From Streptomyces calvus (GTDB lineage: Bacteria; Actinomycetota; Actinomycetes; Streptomycetales; Streptomycetaceae), in NCBI RefSeq assembly GCF_006782915.1, contig NZ_VCNP01000052.1, forward strand, positions 18,487 to 82,486: a stretch of 64,000 nt of DNA. Reading direction: 5' to 3'. The notes beneath the pieces are model-generated. The model was not told where the DNA came from and did not search any database. It saw only the letters and a program-made list of their open reading frames with translations. Shown piece after piece: positions 49,155 to 58,400 of this stretch (position 1 is its first letter; each line of letters begins with the position of its first letter). The translations under genes and the position numbers were made by a program.

Positions 49155-50128
49155 GCGGCCCAGCTCTCCTGCATGCGCGTCACCTGACCGGCGGTGAACT
49201 GGTACATGCACGCGTCGTAGGTGTAGTCCATGAAGTTGTGGATCGGGTCGGCGCCCGCCTTGCGGGTGCAGGTGTCGCGGCCCTCGGGGCACTCGTAGGC
49301 GGGGCTCTTCTCGGCCGGGGTGTCCTCGACGTAGTCGCCGCTGCCGTTGCAGCCGCCCTGGAAGGTGTGGTAGAGGCCCATCCAGTGGCCGACCTCGTGG
49401 GTGCCGGTGTCGCCCTCGTCGTAGTTGGTGGCGGATCCGCCGGGCAGTGAGGAGTTGAGGACGACGACGCCGTCCATCTCCGGGCTGGACCGGTAGGAGC
49501 TCGGGAAGGTGGCCCAACCGAGCAGGCCGTCGCCGATGTTGGCGGTGTAGAAGTTGAGCGCGTTCGCGCCGCCCTGGTGCAGGGCGGTCTTCATCGCCTT
49601 CTCCTCCGGCGAGCCGTAGCCGACGGTGTACCAGGCGGCGTTGTCGGTGTAGTCGGTGCCCGCCAGCGTGAACTGGAAGCCCGAGTCGGTGTTGCCGGTG
49701 CCCTGGCCGGCGTAGGCCGCGTTCAGGACGTTCAGCTGCGCGGTGATGTCGGCGGAGCTGAGCTTGCCGGTCTCGCCGTCGTGGATGACGTGGAAGTAGA
49801 CCGGGATGGTCGTCGCGGCGGTGGTCGTGGCGCTCCGGCCGGAGGCGCGCAGCTTGTCCAGCCGGGCGCGCAGGTCGGCGTCCATCGCCTGGGCGCGGGC
49901 CTCGCTGATCTCGTTCGGCTCGGCGGCGTGCTTCTCGTGGCCGGGGTGCGCCTTGCGGGCCGCGGAGTGCTCGTGGACGTCCTCGGCGCACTCGGCGGCG
50001 GTGAGGGTTCCCGCCGCGGCGACTCCGGTCGGCGCGGACAGGGGGGAGAGCATCAGGGTTCCGGCCACGACGGCCGTACCGAGCAGGCGTCTGCGCGACA
50101 GGGACGATATTCGGGCGAGCGTGCGCAT
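49139..50128 (-). CDS. Secreted M43-family zinc metalloprotease
   Basis: A 329-residue secreted protease. The signal peptide spans residues about 1-40 (RRRLLGTAVVAGTLML then AxA cleavage near VAAAG). A His-rich propeptide follows, then the catalytic domain with HEVGHWMGLYH (244-254), giving three zinc ligands and the M43 glycine, and the Met-turn region NFMDYTYDACM. Eight or so Cys suggest disulfides. It is typical of Streptomyces exported snapalysin- or pappalysin-like proteases. The start is ATG 50128 in the minus strand. Confidence 0.92.
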   Translation of the reverse strand: MRTLARISSLSRRRLLGTAVVAGTLMLSPLSAPTGVAAAGTLTAAECAEDVHEHSAARKAHPGHEKHAAEPNEISEARAQAMDADLRARLDKLRASGRSATTTAATTIPVYFHVIHDGETGKLSSADITAQLNVLNAAYAGQGTGNTDSGFQFTLAGTDYTDNAAWYTVGYGSPEEKAMKTALHQGGANALNFYTANIGDGLLGWATFPSSYRSSPEMDGVVVLNSSLPGGSATNYDEGDTGTHEVGHWMGLYHTFQGGCNGSGDYVEDTPAEKSPAYECPEGRDTCTRKAGADPIHNFMDYTYDACMYQFTAGQVTRMQESWAAYRAG

Positions 50129-50335
50129 GAGGGCTCCTGGCGGATGCGGTGGGGACCGGGCCAGGGATCTTCCTGGCCGCCGCCGGGAGATTACGTGGAC
50201 ATGACTACGTGCAAAGAGGAGTGATCAAGCCCAATCAACGCCCCGACAAACAGGGGCAATCGGGAAGGTGGCGGGCGGGGAAACGTTACGTCGCGCGGAG
50301 TCCGGGAGCGGGACGTCATCATTCCGGCCAGTGGA

Positions 50336-50377
50336 CGGGTGGTGTGTCCGGATTCGACTCCCGGCCCACACCACCCG
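50336..50377. terminator. 11-bp hairpin in the protease/phoD gap
   Basis: CGGGTGGTGTG (50336-50346) and CACACCACCCG (50367-50377) are perfect inverted repeats with a 20-base loop. It lies in the 325-base gap 50129-50453 beyond the phoD stop and upstream of the protease. The rest of the gap holds weak minus-strand promoter candidates for the protease and nothing else clear. Confidence 0.6.
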
Positions 50378-50453
50378 CCGTGACGGCCTGATCCACCCTC
50401 GGTGTCCGGCCTCCCGTCCCCGAGTGGCCGAAAATCACCCTTCGGAGGCGGGG

Positions 50454-52145
50454 TTACACCGGGTCGTAGGTCCGCTCGACCCGCTGTGTGCCGCTGCGCG
50501 TGCGGTACGAGCGGGCCCAGGCCGCCGTCGCGTCCGCCGCGGTGCGGCTGGAGAGCACGTAGTAGTCCATCTGCGCGCGCTCCGCGGTGATGTCCAGCAC
50601 GCCGTAGCCGTGCCGGTCGGTGTCGACCCAGTGGACGTGCCGGTTGGCCGCCCTGATCAGCGGCGCGGCGACCGCGGAGACGGTCCCCTCGGGGACCTTG
50701 ACGATGTCGTCGAGGTTGTCGGAGGTCACCGAGGTGACGACGAACTCCGTGGCCGCCGTGGCCGACAGCGGGTAGGTGGCCGCGTTCACCGGAACGTCGT
50801 TGGCCCACGCCATGTGGATGTCGCCGGTCAGGAAGACCGTGTTGCGGACGGCGTGCGCGCGCAGGTGGGCGAGGAGTTCGCGGCGGTCGTCGGTGTAGCC
50901 GTCCCACTGGTCGGTGTTGAGGGCGAGGCCCTCCCGCGGCAGCCCGAGCAGCTCGGCCAGCGGCCCCAGCAGCTCGGCGGGGAGCGAGCCCACCGCGAAC
51001 GGCGAGATCATCACCGAGGTGCCGACCAGCCGCCAGGTGGTGTCGGACGCCGTCAGGCCCGCCTTCAGCCAGTCCAGCTGGGCACGGCCGGTCAGCGTGC
51101 GCTCCGGGTCGTCGACGGCGCCGTCGCCGGTGGTGACCTGCTGGGAGCGGAACGACCGCAGGTCCAGCAGCGAGAGGTCGGCGAGCCTGCCGAAGCGCAG
51201 CCGGCGGTAGGTGGTGCCGGCCAGCGCGGGCCGCACCGGCATCCACTCGAAGTAGGCCTGCTTGGCGGCGGCCTGACGCGCCGCCCAGGTGCCCTCCGCG
51301 CCCTCGGTGTGGTTCTCGGCGCCGCCCGACCAGGTGTCGTTGGCGATCTCGTGGTCGTCCCAGATCGCCACGACCGGCGCCCGGTGGTGCAGGGCCTGGA
51401 GGTCGGGGTCGGTCTTGTACTGACCGTGCCGGACGCGGTAGTCGGCGAGGGTGAGGATCTCGTGCGCGGGCGCGGTCGGTCGGACGACCTCGCCGCGGGC
51501 GCCGTACTCGCCGGTTCCGTACTCGTAGATGTAGTCGCCCAGGTGCAGCCAGGCGTCCAGGTCGGACCGGGCCGCGAGGTGCCGGTACGCCGAGAAGTGG
51601 CCGGCCTCCCAGTTGGAGCAGGAGACCACGCCGAAGCGCAGGCCGGACACGGCGGCGTCGGCGGCGGGGGCGGTGCGGGTGCGGGCGACGGGGGAGTCGG
51701 TGCCGCCCGCGGAGAAGCGGAACCAGTAGTCGGTGGCCGGCGCCAGGCCCCGGATGTCCGCCTTGACGGTGTGGTCGGCGGCGGCGGTGGCGAGCGTCGA
51801 GCCCCGCGCGACGACGTCGGTGAACGCCCGGTCCCGGGCGACGGTCCAGCGCACCTCGGTGTCCGGGCCGAGCCCGGAGCCCGGTACCGCCTCCGGCGTC
51901 GGCGTCACCCGGGTCCACAGCAGCACGCCGTCCGGCAGCGGGTCGCCGGAGGCCACACCGTGCAGGAAGGCGGGCGCCGCGGTCGCCGCACGGGCGGCGG
52001 GCAGGGACGCGGCGAGCGGTCCGGCCAGCGCCGCGCCGGCGGCCGCCGCCTTCACGACCGTACGGCGCGGGACAGGGGGAGAGGCGTCCGCGGCGGCGGG
52101 GACGGTTCTCTCGGACGGTCTGATCGATCTGCTTCGACTGGTCAC
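50454..52145 (-). CDS. phoD: Secreted alkaline phosphatase/phosphodiesterase PhoD
   Basis: A 563-residue secreted enzyme. The N-terminus carries a twin-arginine signal, PRRTVVKAAAAGAALAGPLA, so it is exported folded. The PhoD catalytic region has the Ca/Fe-binding residues in VVSCSNWEAG, WLHLGDYIYEYG, and VAIWDDHEIANDTW, and LTGDIHMAWA near the C-terminus. It hydrolyses phosphomonoesters and diesters and is a classic Pho-regulon member in Streptomyces. GTG 52145 is preferred to ATG 52172, which falls inside the promoter hairpin region. Confidence 0.94.
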   Translation of the reverse strand: MTSRSRSIRPSERTVPAAADASPPVPRRTVVKAAAAGAALAGPLAASLPAARAATAAPAFLHGVASGDPLPDGVLLWTRVTPTPEAVPGSGLGPDTEVRWTVARDRAFTDVVARGSTLATAAADHTVKADIRGLAPATDYWFRFSAGGTDSPVARTRTAPAADAAVSGLRFGVVSCSNWEAGHFSAYRHLAARSDLDAWLHLGDYIYEYGTGEYGARGEVVRPTAPAHEILTLADYRVRHGQYKTDPDLQALHHRAPVVAIWDDHEIANDTWSGGAENHTEGAEGTWAARQAAAKQAYFEWMPVRPALAGTTYRRLRFGRLADLSLLDLRSFRSQQVTTGDGAVDDPERTLTGRAQLDWLKAGLTASDTTWRLVGTSVMISPFAVGSLPAELLGPLAELLGLPREGLALNTDQWDGYTDDRRELLAHLRAHAVRNTVFLTGDIHMAWANDVPVNAATYPLSATAATEFVVTSVTSDNLDDIVKVPEGTVSAVAAPLIRAANRHVHWVDTDRHGYGVLDITAERAQMDYYVLSSRTAADATAAWARSYRTRSGTQRVERTYDPV

Positions 52146-52175
52146 AGCCGAGCAGGTTACTGGCAGGTACACGCC

Positions 52176-52209
52176 AGAGCGGGCGAACCCGGGAAAGTTC
52201 GCCCGCTCT
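52176..52209. terminator. 13-bp perfect hairpin between dsbA-like gene and phoD
   Basis: The arms 52176-52188 and 52197-52209 are perfectly complementary around 8 bases. It lies after the stop of the minus-strand DsbA-like gene and just upstream of phoD, so it can end the former transcript. Its minus-strand right arm, GTTCGCCCGCT, also resembles one PHO-box direct-repeat unit. Confidence 0.75.
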
Positions 52210-52235
52210 TCAACGCCCGGAAAGCCGGCCGGGGA

Positions 52236-53048
52236 TCAGGCCTTGAGCGCCTTGTCGACCGCCGTGGTGAACTCGGCCACCGTCATGGGCGCGTTCTGCC
52301 CGTCGGAGCCGGTGAGCTTCTTGCCGTCCATCATCAGCGTCGGGGTGCCCTGGGCCTCGCTCTTGTCGAACACCTCGGACATCTCCAGCGCCCACTTGTC
52401 GAACGTGCCGTCCTTCACGTCGGCCTGGAACTCCTTGTTGCCCTTCAGCGCGTCGACCGTGTTCGCGATCTTGATCAGGTAGGAGTCGTCCTTGAACTTG
52501 TCGTCCGTCTCCTCCGGGTGGTACTCGGCCGAGTACAGCGCGCTCTTGTACGCCAGGAACGCCTCGGGGCTGACGTTCAGCGCGGCGCCCATCGCGCTCA
52601 GGGCGTTCTTGGAGCCCTCGCCCGTCAGGTTGCGGTCGAGGAACGAGGCGCCGACGAAGCGGATCTTGTACTTGCCGTCCTCGACGTCCTTCTCGATCGT
52701 CTTGCCCACGGTCTGCTCGAACGTGGCGCAGACCGGGCAGCGCGGGTCCTCGTACAGCTCCAGGGTCTTCTTGGCGTCGGACTTGCCGATGACCACGGTC
52801 GTGCCGTTCTCACCGCTGGTGTTGGCCGGCTTGACGAGCTTGGCGTCCGCCGCGGCCTCCCAGTGGTCGGGCTTGTTGCCCTGGACGACCGCGTAGCTGA
52901 TGCCGCCGGCTATCGCCAGGACGCCGACCAGGGAGCCGGCCACGATCAGCTGCCGCTTGACCTTGTCGCGCTTGGCCTGCCGCTCGCGCTCGATGCGCAG
53001 CCGCTCACGGGCCGCCGTCTTCGCCGCCTGGCTGTTCCGCTTGCTCAT
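52236..53048 (-). CDS. Membrane-anchored DsbA-like thiol oxidoreductase
   Basis: A 270-residue bitopic protein: a very basic cytoplasmic N-terminus, one membrane helix (residues about 33-55), and an extracytoplasmic thioredoxin-fold domain with the active site C104-P-V-C107 and a cis-Pro region GTPTLMMDG. It probably makes or isomerises disulfides in exported proteins. ATG 53048 is given; a much longer open frame reaches 53525 but overlaps the adjacent gene. It is followed closely by a membrane protein gene. Confidence 0.9.
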   Translation of the reverse strand: MSKRNSQAAKTAARERLRIERERQAKRDKVKRQLIVAGSLVGVLAIAGGISYAVVQGNKPDHWEAAADAKLVKPANTSGENGTTVVIGKSDAKKTLELYEDPRCPVCATFEQTVGKTIEKDVEDGKYKIRFVGASFLDRNLTGEGSKNALSAMGAALNVSPEAFLAYKSALYSAEYHPEETDDKFKDDSYLIKIANTVDALKGNKEFQADVKDGTFDKWALEMSEVFDKSEAQGTPTLMMDGKKLTGSDGQNAPMTVAEFTTAVDKALKA

Positions 53049-53143
53049 GGTGATGATCTCCACGGGGGACGCACACGTCGTGTGCGGGATACGAAGGGGG
53101 ACTGTTCGTGCTCGCGTCGCGCCGTGCCGGAGGCCGGGTCGCC

Positions 53144-53845
53144 TCAGGCCGCGGCGGCCGAGCACGGCGGTCCACGCCGCCCCAGGGAGTGCGCGAGGAC
53201 CAGGCTCCGTGCCGTGGCGGCGCGGCGCACCGGGCGGACCGGCCGCAGCACCTCCGGGGCGCGGCGCACCGCCACCGCGGCGACCGCGAGCAGCAGCGGC
53301 CGGAACGTGGTGGCCGCCACCGCGCCGAGCAGCTGGGCCAGCGCCCGCTCCCCGCGGCGCAGCCACGCGGCGGCCAGCAGGCCGACGCCGATGTGCGCGC
53401 CCAGCAGCGCCCAGGCGGTGCCCGGGTGGGCCTCGGCGAACAGCGCCGCCAGCCGGTCGCCGCCCTCGGCGGCGGGTCCGGTGACCCGGGCGAGCGGAGC
53501 GCCCACGCTGGTGCCGTCGCCGCACAGCACGTCGAAGCCGAAGGACCGCAGCGGGCCCGCGACCGGGCCGCCCATCCGGCCGTAGCAGACGTGCTGACCG
53601 GTGGTGAAGACGGTGTCGGCGGCCAGCTCCAGCGGGATCAGCAGGGCGGCGATCCGTCCGAAGGAGCGCTCCCGGCCCGCCAGGGCGTACGCCAGGACGA
53701 ACACGGCGGCGGCGACCGCGGCCACCGTGTTGACCGGCAGCGGAGCCCCGGACAGCAGCACGTGCGACGTGGTGCTGAGGGTCACGACGCAGGTCGTGAA
53801 CAGCACCGCGCGGACGGCTCTGAGCTGGGTTCCGGATATGTCCAT
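53144..53845 (-). CDS. Conserved polytopic membrane protein next to the DsbA-like gene
   Basis: A 233-residue protein with four to five hydrophobic helices (for example AVLFTTCVVTLSTTSHVLLS and GTAWALLGAHIGVGLLAAAWL, the latter shown as WALLGAHIGVGLLAAA). Paired Cys residues appear on the extracytoplasmic side (QHVCYG, DVLCGDG). It ends in an Arg-rich stretch. It is upstream of, and on the same strand as, the DsbA-like gene, with a 95-base gap. The pairing suggests a redox or electron-relay partner (VKOR- or DsbB-like role), but no such motif is confirmed. Confidence 0.7.
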   Translation of the reverse strand: MDISGTQLRAVRAVLFTTCVVTLSTTSHVLLSGAPLPVNTVAAVAAAVFVLAYALAGRERSFGRIAALLIPLELAADTVFTTGQHVCYGRMGGPVAGPLRSFGFDVLCGDGTSVGAPLARVTGPAAEGGDRLAALFAEAHPGTAWALLGAHIGVGLLAAAWLRRGERALAQLLGAVAATTFRPLLLAVAAVAVRRAPEVLRPVRPVRRAATARSLVLAHSLGRRGPPCSAAAA

Positions 53846-53888
53846 GGCGGTAGAGAGTGTGTCACGTGCTCCGGTAAGAGGTCCCTAA

Positions 53889-53924
53889 AGGGTTCCTGTG
53901 GACGGAAGGGTTCCTGTGGACGGG
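53889..53924. repeat. 2 x 18-bp tandem repeat
   Basis: AGGGTTCCTGTGGACGGA is followed by a copy with a single change (53907-53924). It lies just downstream of the DUF2252 stop codon on the minus strand. Confidence 0.8.
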
Positions 53925-53931
53925 TGGACGG

Positions 53932-55269
53932 TCACAGCCCAGGAATCCTGCCGTTGCGGAACAGGTCCAGGAAGATCTGGTGGTCCCGGCGGGCCCGGGC
54001 GCCGTAGTCGTGGGCGAAGTCGACCAGCAGCGGGACCAGCGAGTCCTCGTCGGCGGCGATCGCGGCGTCGATCGCGCGCTCGGTGGAGAACGGCACCAGG
54101 GACTCGCCGGAGGTGTCGTCCGCCGCCGAGTGCATGGTGGCCGTGGCCCGGCCGAGGTCGGCGACGACCTGGGCGATCTCCTCCGGCTCGTCGATGTCGC
54201 CCCAGTCCAGGTCGACGGCGTACGGCGAGACCTCGGCGACCAGCTGGCCCGTGCCGTCCAGCTCGGTCCAGCCCAGCCACGGGTCGGCGTGCGCCTGCAG
54301 GGCGCGCTGGGAGATCACCGTGCGGTGCCCCTCGTGCTCGAAGTAGGCGCCGATGGCCGGATCGGTGACGTGCCGGGAGACGGCCGGGGTCTGCGCCTGC
54401 TTGATGTAGATCACCACATCGTTCTCCAGGGCGTCGCTGTGGCCCTCCAGGAGGATGTTGTACGACGGCAGCCCGGCCGAGCCGATGCCGATGCCGCGGC
54501 GGCCCACGACGTCCTTCACGCGGTAGGAGTCCGGGCGGGCCAGCGAGGCGTCAGGCAGCGTCTCCAGATAGCCGTCGAATGCGGCGAGCACCTTGTAGCG
54601 GGTCGCGGCGTCCAGCTCGACCGCGCCGCCGCCGGCGGCGAAGCGGCGCTCGAAGTCGCGGATCTCGGTCATCGACTCCAGCAGGCCGAACCGGGTCAGC
54701 GAGCGGGCGTCGCGCAGCGCGTCCAGCAGCGGCCCCTGGGCCGTGTCCAGCGTGAACGGCGGCACCTCGTCGCTCTTCGCGCCGGTGGCCAGCGCGTGGA
54801 TCCGCTCGCGGTAGGCGGCCGCGTAGATCGTGACCAGTTCGGTGATCTGCTCGTCGCTGAGCGCCTTGGCGTAGCCGATCAGCGCCACCGAGGCGGCGAA
54901 GCGCTTGAGGTCCCAGGTGAAGGGGCCGACGTAGGCCTCGTCGAAGTCGTTGACGTTGAAGACCAGACGGCCGTTCGAATCCATGTAGGTGCCGAAGTTC
55001 TCCGCGTGCAGATCGCCGTGGATCCACACCCGGGACGTCCGGTCGTCCAGGTACGGCCCGCCGTGTATCCGCCCGCCGTTCCCGGCGTCCAGGTCGTGGT
55101 AGAAGAGGCACGCCGTCCCGCGGTAGAACGCGAACGCCGAGGCCGCCATCTTGCGGAACTTCACCCGGAACGCGGCCGGGTCGGCGGCCAGGAGCTCGCC
55201 GAAGGCGGTGTCGAGTACGGCGAGGATCTCCTCGCCGCGGTGCTCGTCGTTGAGCTGCGGGACCGACAT
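53932..55269 (-). CDS. DUF2252 family protein
   Basis: A 445-residue protein of the DUF2252 family, which has an aminoglycoside-phosphotransferase/kinase-like fold. The motif HGDLHAENFG with NVNDFDEAYVGP is the kinase-like catalytic and metal region; SAGLPSYNILLEG and IKQAQTPAVSR are other family segments. No substrate is known. ATG 55269 in the minus strand is chosen because MSVPQLNDEHRGEEIL is the family-like start. It is divergent from dnaE, sharing a 226-base promoter region. Confidence 0.9.
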   Translation of the reverse strand: MSVPQLNDEHRGEEILAVLDTAFGELLAADPAAFRVKFRKMAASAFAFYRGTACLFYHDLDAGNGGRIHGGPYLDDRTSRVWIHGDLHAENFGTYMDSNGRLVFNVNDFDEAYVGPFTWDLKRFAASVALIGYAKALSDEQITELVTIYAAAYRERIHALATGAKSDEVPPFTLDTAQGPLLDALRDARSLTRFGLLESMTEIRDFERRFAAGGGAVELDAATRYKVLAAFDGYLETLPDASLARPDSYRVKDVVGRRGIGIGSAGLPSYNILLEGHSDALENDVVIYIKQAQTPAVSRHVTDPAIGAYFEHEGHRTVISQRALQAHADPWLGWTELDGTGQLVAEVSPYAVDLDWGDIDEPEEIAQVVADLGRATATMHSAADDTSGESLVPFSTERAIDAAIAADEDSLVPLLVDFAHDYGARARRDHQIFLDLFRNGRIPGL

Positions 55270-55495
55270 CGCTGGGTGCCTCCTGGTGCGGGACGTCTCG
55301 GGACGGGTGATCCGTCCACTGGCTAACGTGTGACGGGACACGGGAGTGCCCGTGACCCCGCCCGACGGTACGCGGCGGCGACCCCCGGGTGTCAGTGCCG
55401 GGGCATAGACTTCGACGCTGACCCCCGGACTGTCCGCCGGCCGTCCGCGGACCGTCCACAGTCCGTCGCCGAGAGTTCTCCTTGGAGGCCGCACC

Positions 55496-58400
55496 GTGTC
55501 CAAGCCGCCGTTCACGCACCTGCACGTCCACACCCAGTACTCGCTGCTGGACGGTGCCGCGCGGCTGAAGGACATGTTCAACGCGTGCAACGAGATGGGC
55601 ATGACGCACATCGCCATGTCCGACCACGGCAACCTGCACGGCGCCTACGACTTCTTCCACTCCGCGCAGAAGGCCGGAGTCACCCCGATCATCGGCATCG
55701 AGGCGTACGTCGCCCCCGAGTCCCGGCGCAACAAGCGCAAGATCCAGTGGGGCCAGCCGCACCAGAAGCGGGACGACGTCTCCGGTTCCGGTGGCTACAC
55801 CCACAAGACGATGTGGGCGGTGAACTCGACCGGCCTGCACAACCTCTTCCGGCTCTCCTCCGACGCGTACGCCGAGGGCTGGCTGCAGAAGTGGCCCCGG
55901 ATGGACAAGGAGACCATCGCCAAGTGGTCCGAGGGGATCGTCGCCTCCACCGGCTGCCCCTCCGGCGAGGTGCAGACCCGGCTGCGCCTCGGCCACTTCG
56001 ACGAGGCCCTCAAGGCCGCCGCCGACTACCAGGACATCTTCGGCAAGGACCGGTACTTCCTGGAGCTGATGGACCACGGCATCGAGATCGAGCACCGGGT
56101 CCGCGACGGCCTGCTGGAGATCGGCAAGAAGCTCGGCATCCCGCCGCTGGTCACCAACGACTCGCACTACACCTACGCCCACGAGGCGGGCGCCCACGAC
56201 GCGCTGCTGTGCATCCAGACCGGCAAGAACCTCTCCGACCCGGACCGCTTCAAGTTCGACGGCACCGGCTACTACCTCAAGTCCACCGACGAGATGTACG
56301 CCATCGACTCCTCGGACGCCTGGCAGCAGGGCTGCGCCAACACCCGGCTGATCGCCGAGATGGTCGACACCACGGGCATGTTCGTCAAGCGCGACCTGAT
56401 GCCGAAGTTCGACATCCCGGAGGGCTACACCGAGGTCAGCTGGTTCCGCGAGGAAACCATGCGCGGCATGCACCGCCGCTTCCCGGACGGCATCCCGGAC
56501 GACCGCATGAAGCAGGTCGAGTACGAGATGGACACCATCATCTCGATGGGCTTCCCGGGCTACTTCCTCGTCGTCGCCGACTTCATCATGTGGGCGAAGA
56601 AGCAGGGCATCGCCGTCGGCCCGGGCCGTGGTTCCGCGGCCGGCTCGATCGTCGCCTACGCCCTCGGCATCACCGACCTCGACCCGATCCCGCACGGCCT
56701 GATCTTCGAGCGCTTCCTCAACCCCGAGCGCATCTCCATGCCCGACGTCGACATCGACTTCGACGAGCGCCGGCGCGTCGAGGTCATCCGGTACGTGACG
56801 GAGAAGTACGGCGCCGACAAGGTCGCCATGATCGGCACCTACGGCACCATCAAGGCCAAGAACGCCATCAAGGACTCCGCGCGCGTGCTCGGCTACCCGT
56901 ACGCGATGGGCGACCGGCTCACCAAGGCCATGCCGGCCGACGTCCTGGGCAAGGGCATCCCGCTCTCCGGCATCACCGACCCGAACCACCCCCGGTACTC
57001 CGAGGCGGGCGAGATCCGCGGGATGTACGAGAACGAACCGGACGTGAAGAAGGTCATCGACACCGCCAAGGGCGTCGAGGGCCTGGTCCGGCAGATGGGC
57101 GTGCACGCCGCCGGCGTGATCATGTCCAGCGAGACCATCACCGACCACGTCCCGGTCTGGGTCCGGCACACCGACGGCGTGACCATCACGCAGTGGGACT
57201 ACCCGAGCTGCGAGTCGCTCGGCCTGCTGAAGATGGACTTCCTGGGCCTGCGCAACCTGACCATCATGGACGACGCCGTCAAGATGGTGAAGGCCAACAA
57301 GGGGATCGACATCGATCTCCTCAGCCTCCCGCTCGACGACCCCACGACGTTCGACCTGCTCCAGCGCGGCGACACGCTCGGCGTGTTCCAGTTCGACGGC
57401 GGCCCGATGCGCTCCCTGCTCCGGCTGATGAAGCCGGACAACTTCGAGGACATCTCCGCCGTGTCGGCCCTGTACCGGCCGGGCCCGATGGGCATGAACT
57501 CCCACACCAACTACGCGCTGCGCAAGAACGGCCAGCAGGAGATCACGCCCATCCACCCCGAGCTGGAGGAGCCGCTCAGGGAGGTCCTGGACGTCACCTA
57601 CGGCCTGATCGTCTACCAGGAGCAGGTGCAGAAGGCCGCCCAGATCATCGCCGGCTACTCGCTCGGCGAGGCCGACATCCTCCGCCGCGTGATGGGCAAG
57701 AAGAAGCCGGAGGAACTGGAGAAGAACTTCGTCATCTTCCAGGCCGGCGCCCGCAAGAACGGCTACAGCGACGAGGCCATCCAGGCGCTGTGGGACGTGC
57801 TGGTGCCCTTCGCCGGCTACGCCTTCAACAAGGCGCACTCCGCCGCGTACGGACTGGTGTCGTACTGGACCGCCTACCTCAAGGCGAACCACCCCGCCGA
57901 GTACATGGCCGCGCTGCTCACCTCGGTCAAGGACGACAAGGACAAGTCGGCGGTCTACCTCAACGAGTGCCGCCGCATGGGCATCAAGGTGCTCCCGCCC
58001 AACGTCAACGAGTCCGAGTCCAACTTCGCCGCCCAGGGCGACGACGTGATCCTCTTCGGCCTGTCGGCGGTGCGCAACGTCGGCACCAACGTCGTGGAGT
58101 CGATCATCAAGTGCCGCAAGGCCAAGGGGAAGTACACCTCCTTCCCGGACTACCTCGACAAGGTCGACGCGGTCGTCTGCAACAAGCGCACCACGGAGTC
58201 GCTGATCAAGGCCGGCGCCTTCGACTCCATGGGACACACCCGCAAGGGCCTCACCGCGCAGTACGAGCCGATGATCGACAACGTGGTCGCGGTCAAGCGC
58301 AAGGAGGCCGAGGGGCAGTTCGACCTCTTCGGCGGCATGGGCGAGGCGGAGACCAGCGAGCCCGGCTTCGGCCTCGACGTGACCTTCACCGACGAGGAGT

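Noticed and set aside
50346..50372. tRNA-like T-arm and CCA-like end (TTCGACT between GG and CC runs, then CCCACACCA)
   Set aside because: The inner stem pair is mismatched, the acceptor length is wrong, and no D-arm or anticodon arm precedes it. The outer 11-bp inverted repeat explains the sequence as a hairpin.
53049..53525. 159-residue N-terminal extension of the DsbA-like protein
   Set aside because: It lies antisense-frame over the neighbouring membrane protein gene and breaks the cytoplasm-helix-thioredoxin topology.
50268..53585. 1105-residue plus-strand open frame over phoD and the DsbA-like gene
   Set aside because: Shadow frame with Arg/Gly/Val-rich composition and no recognisable domain; the minus-strand genes show clear motifs.
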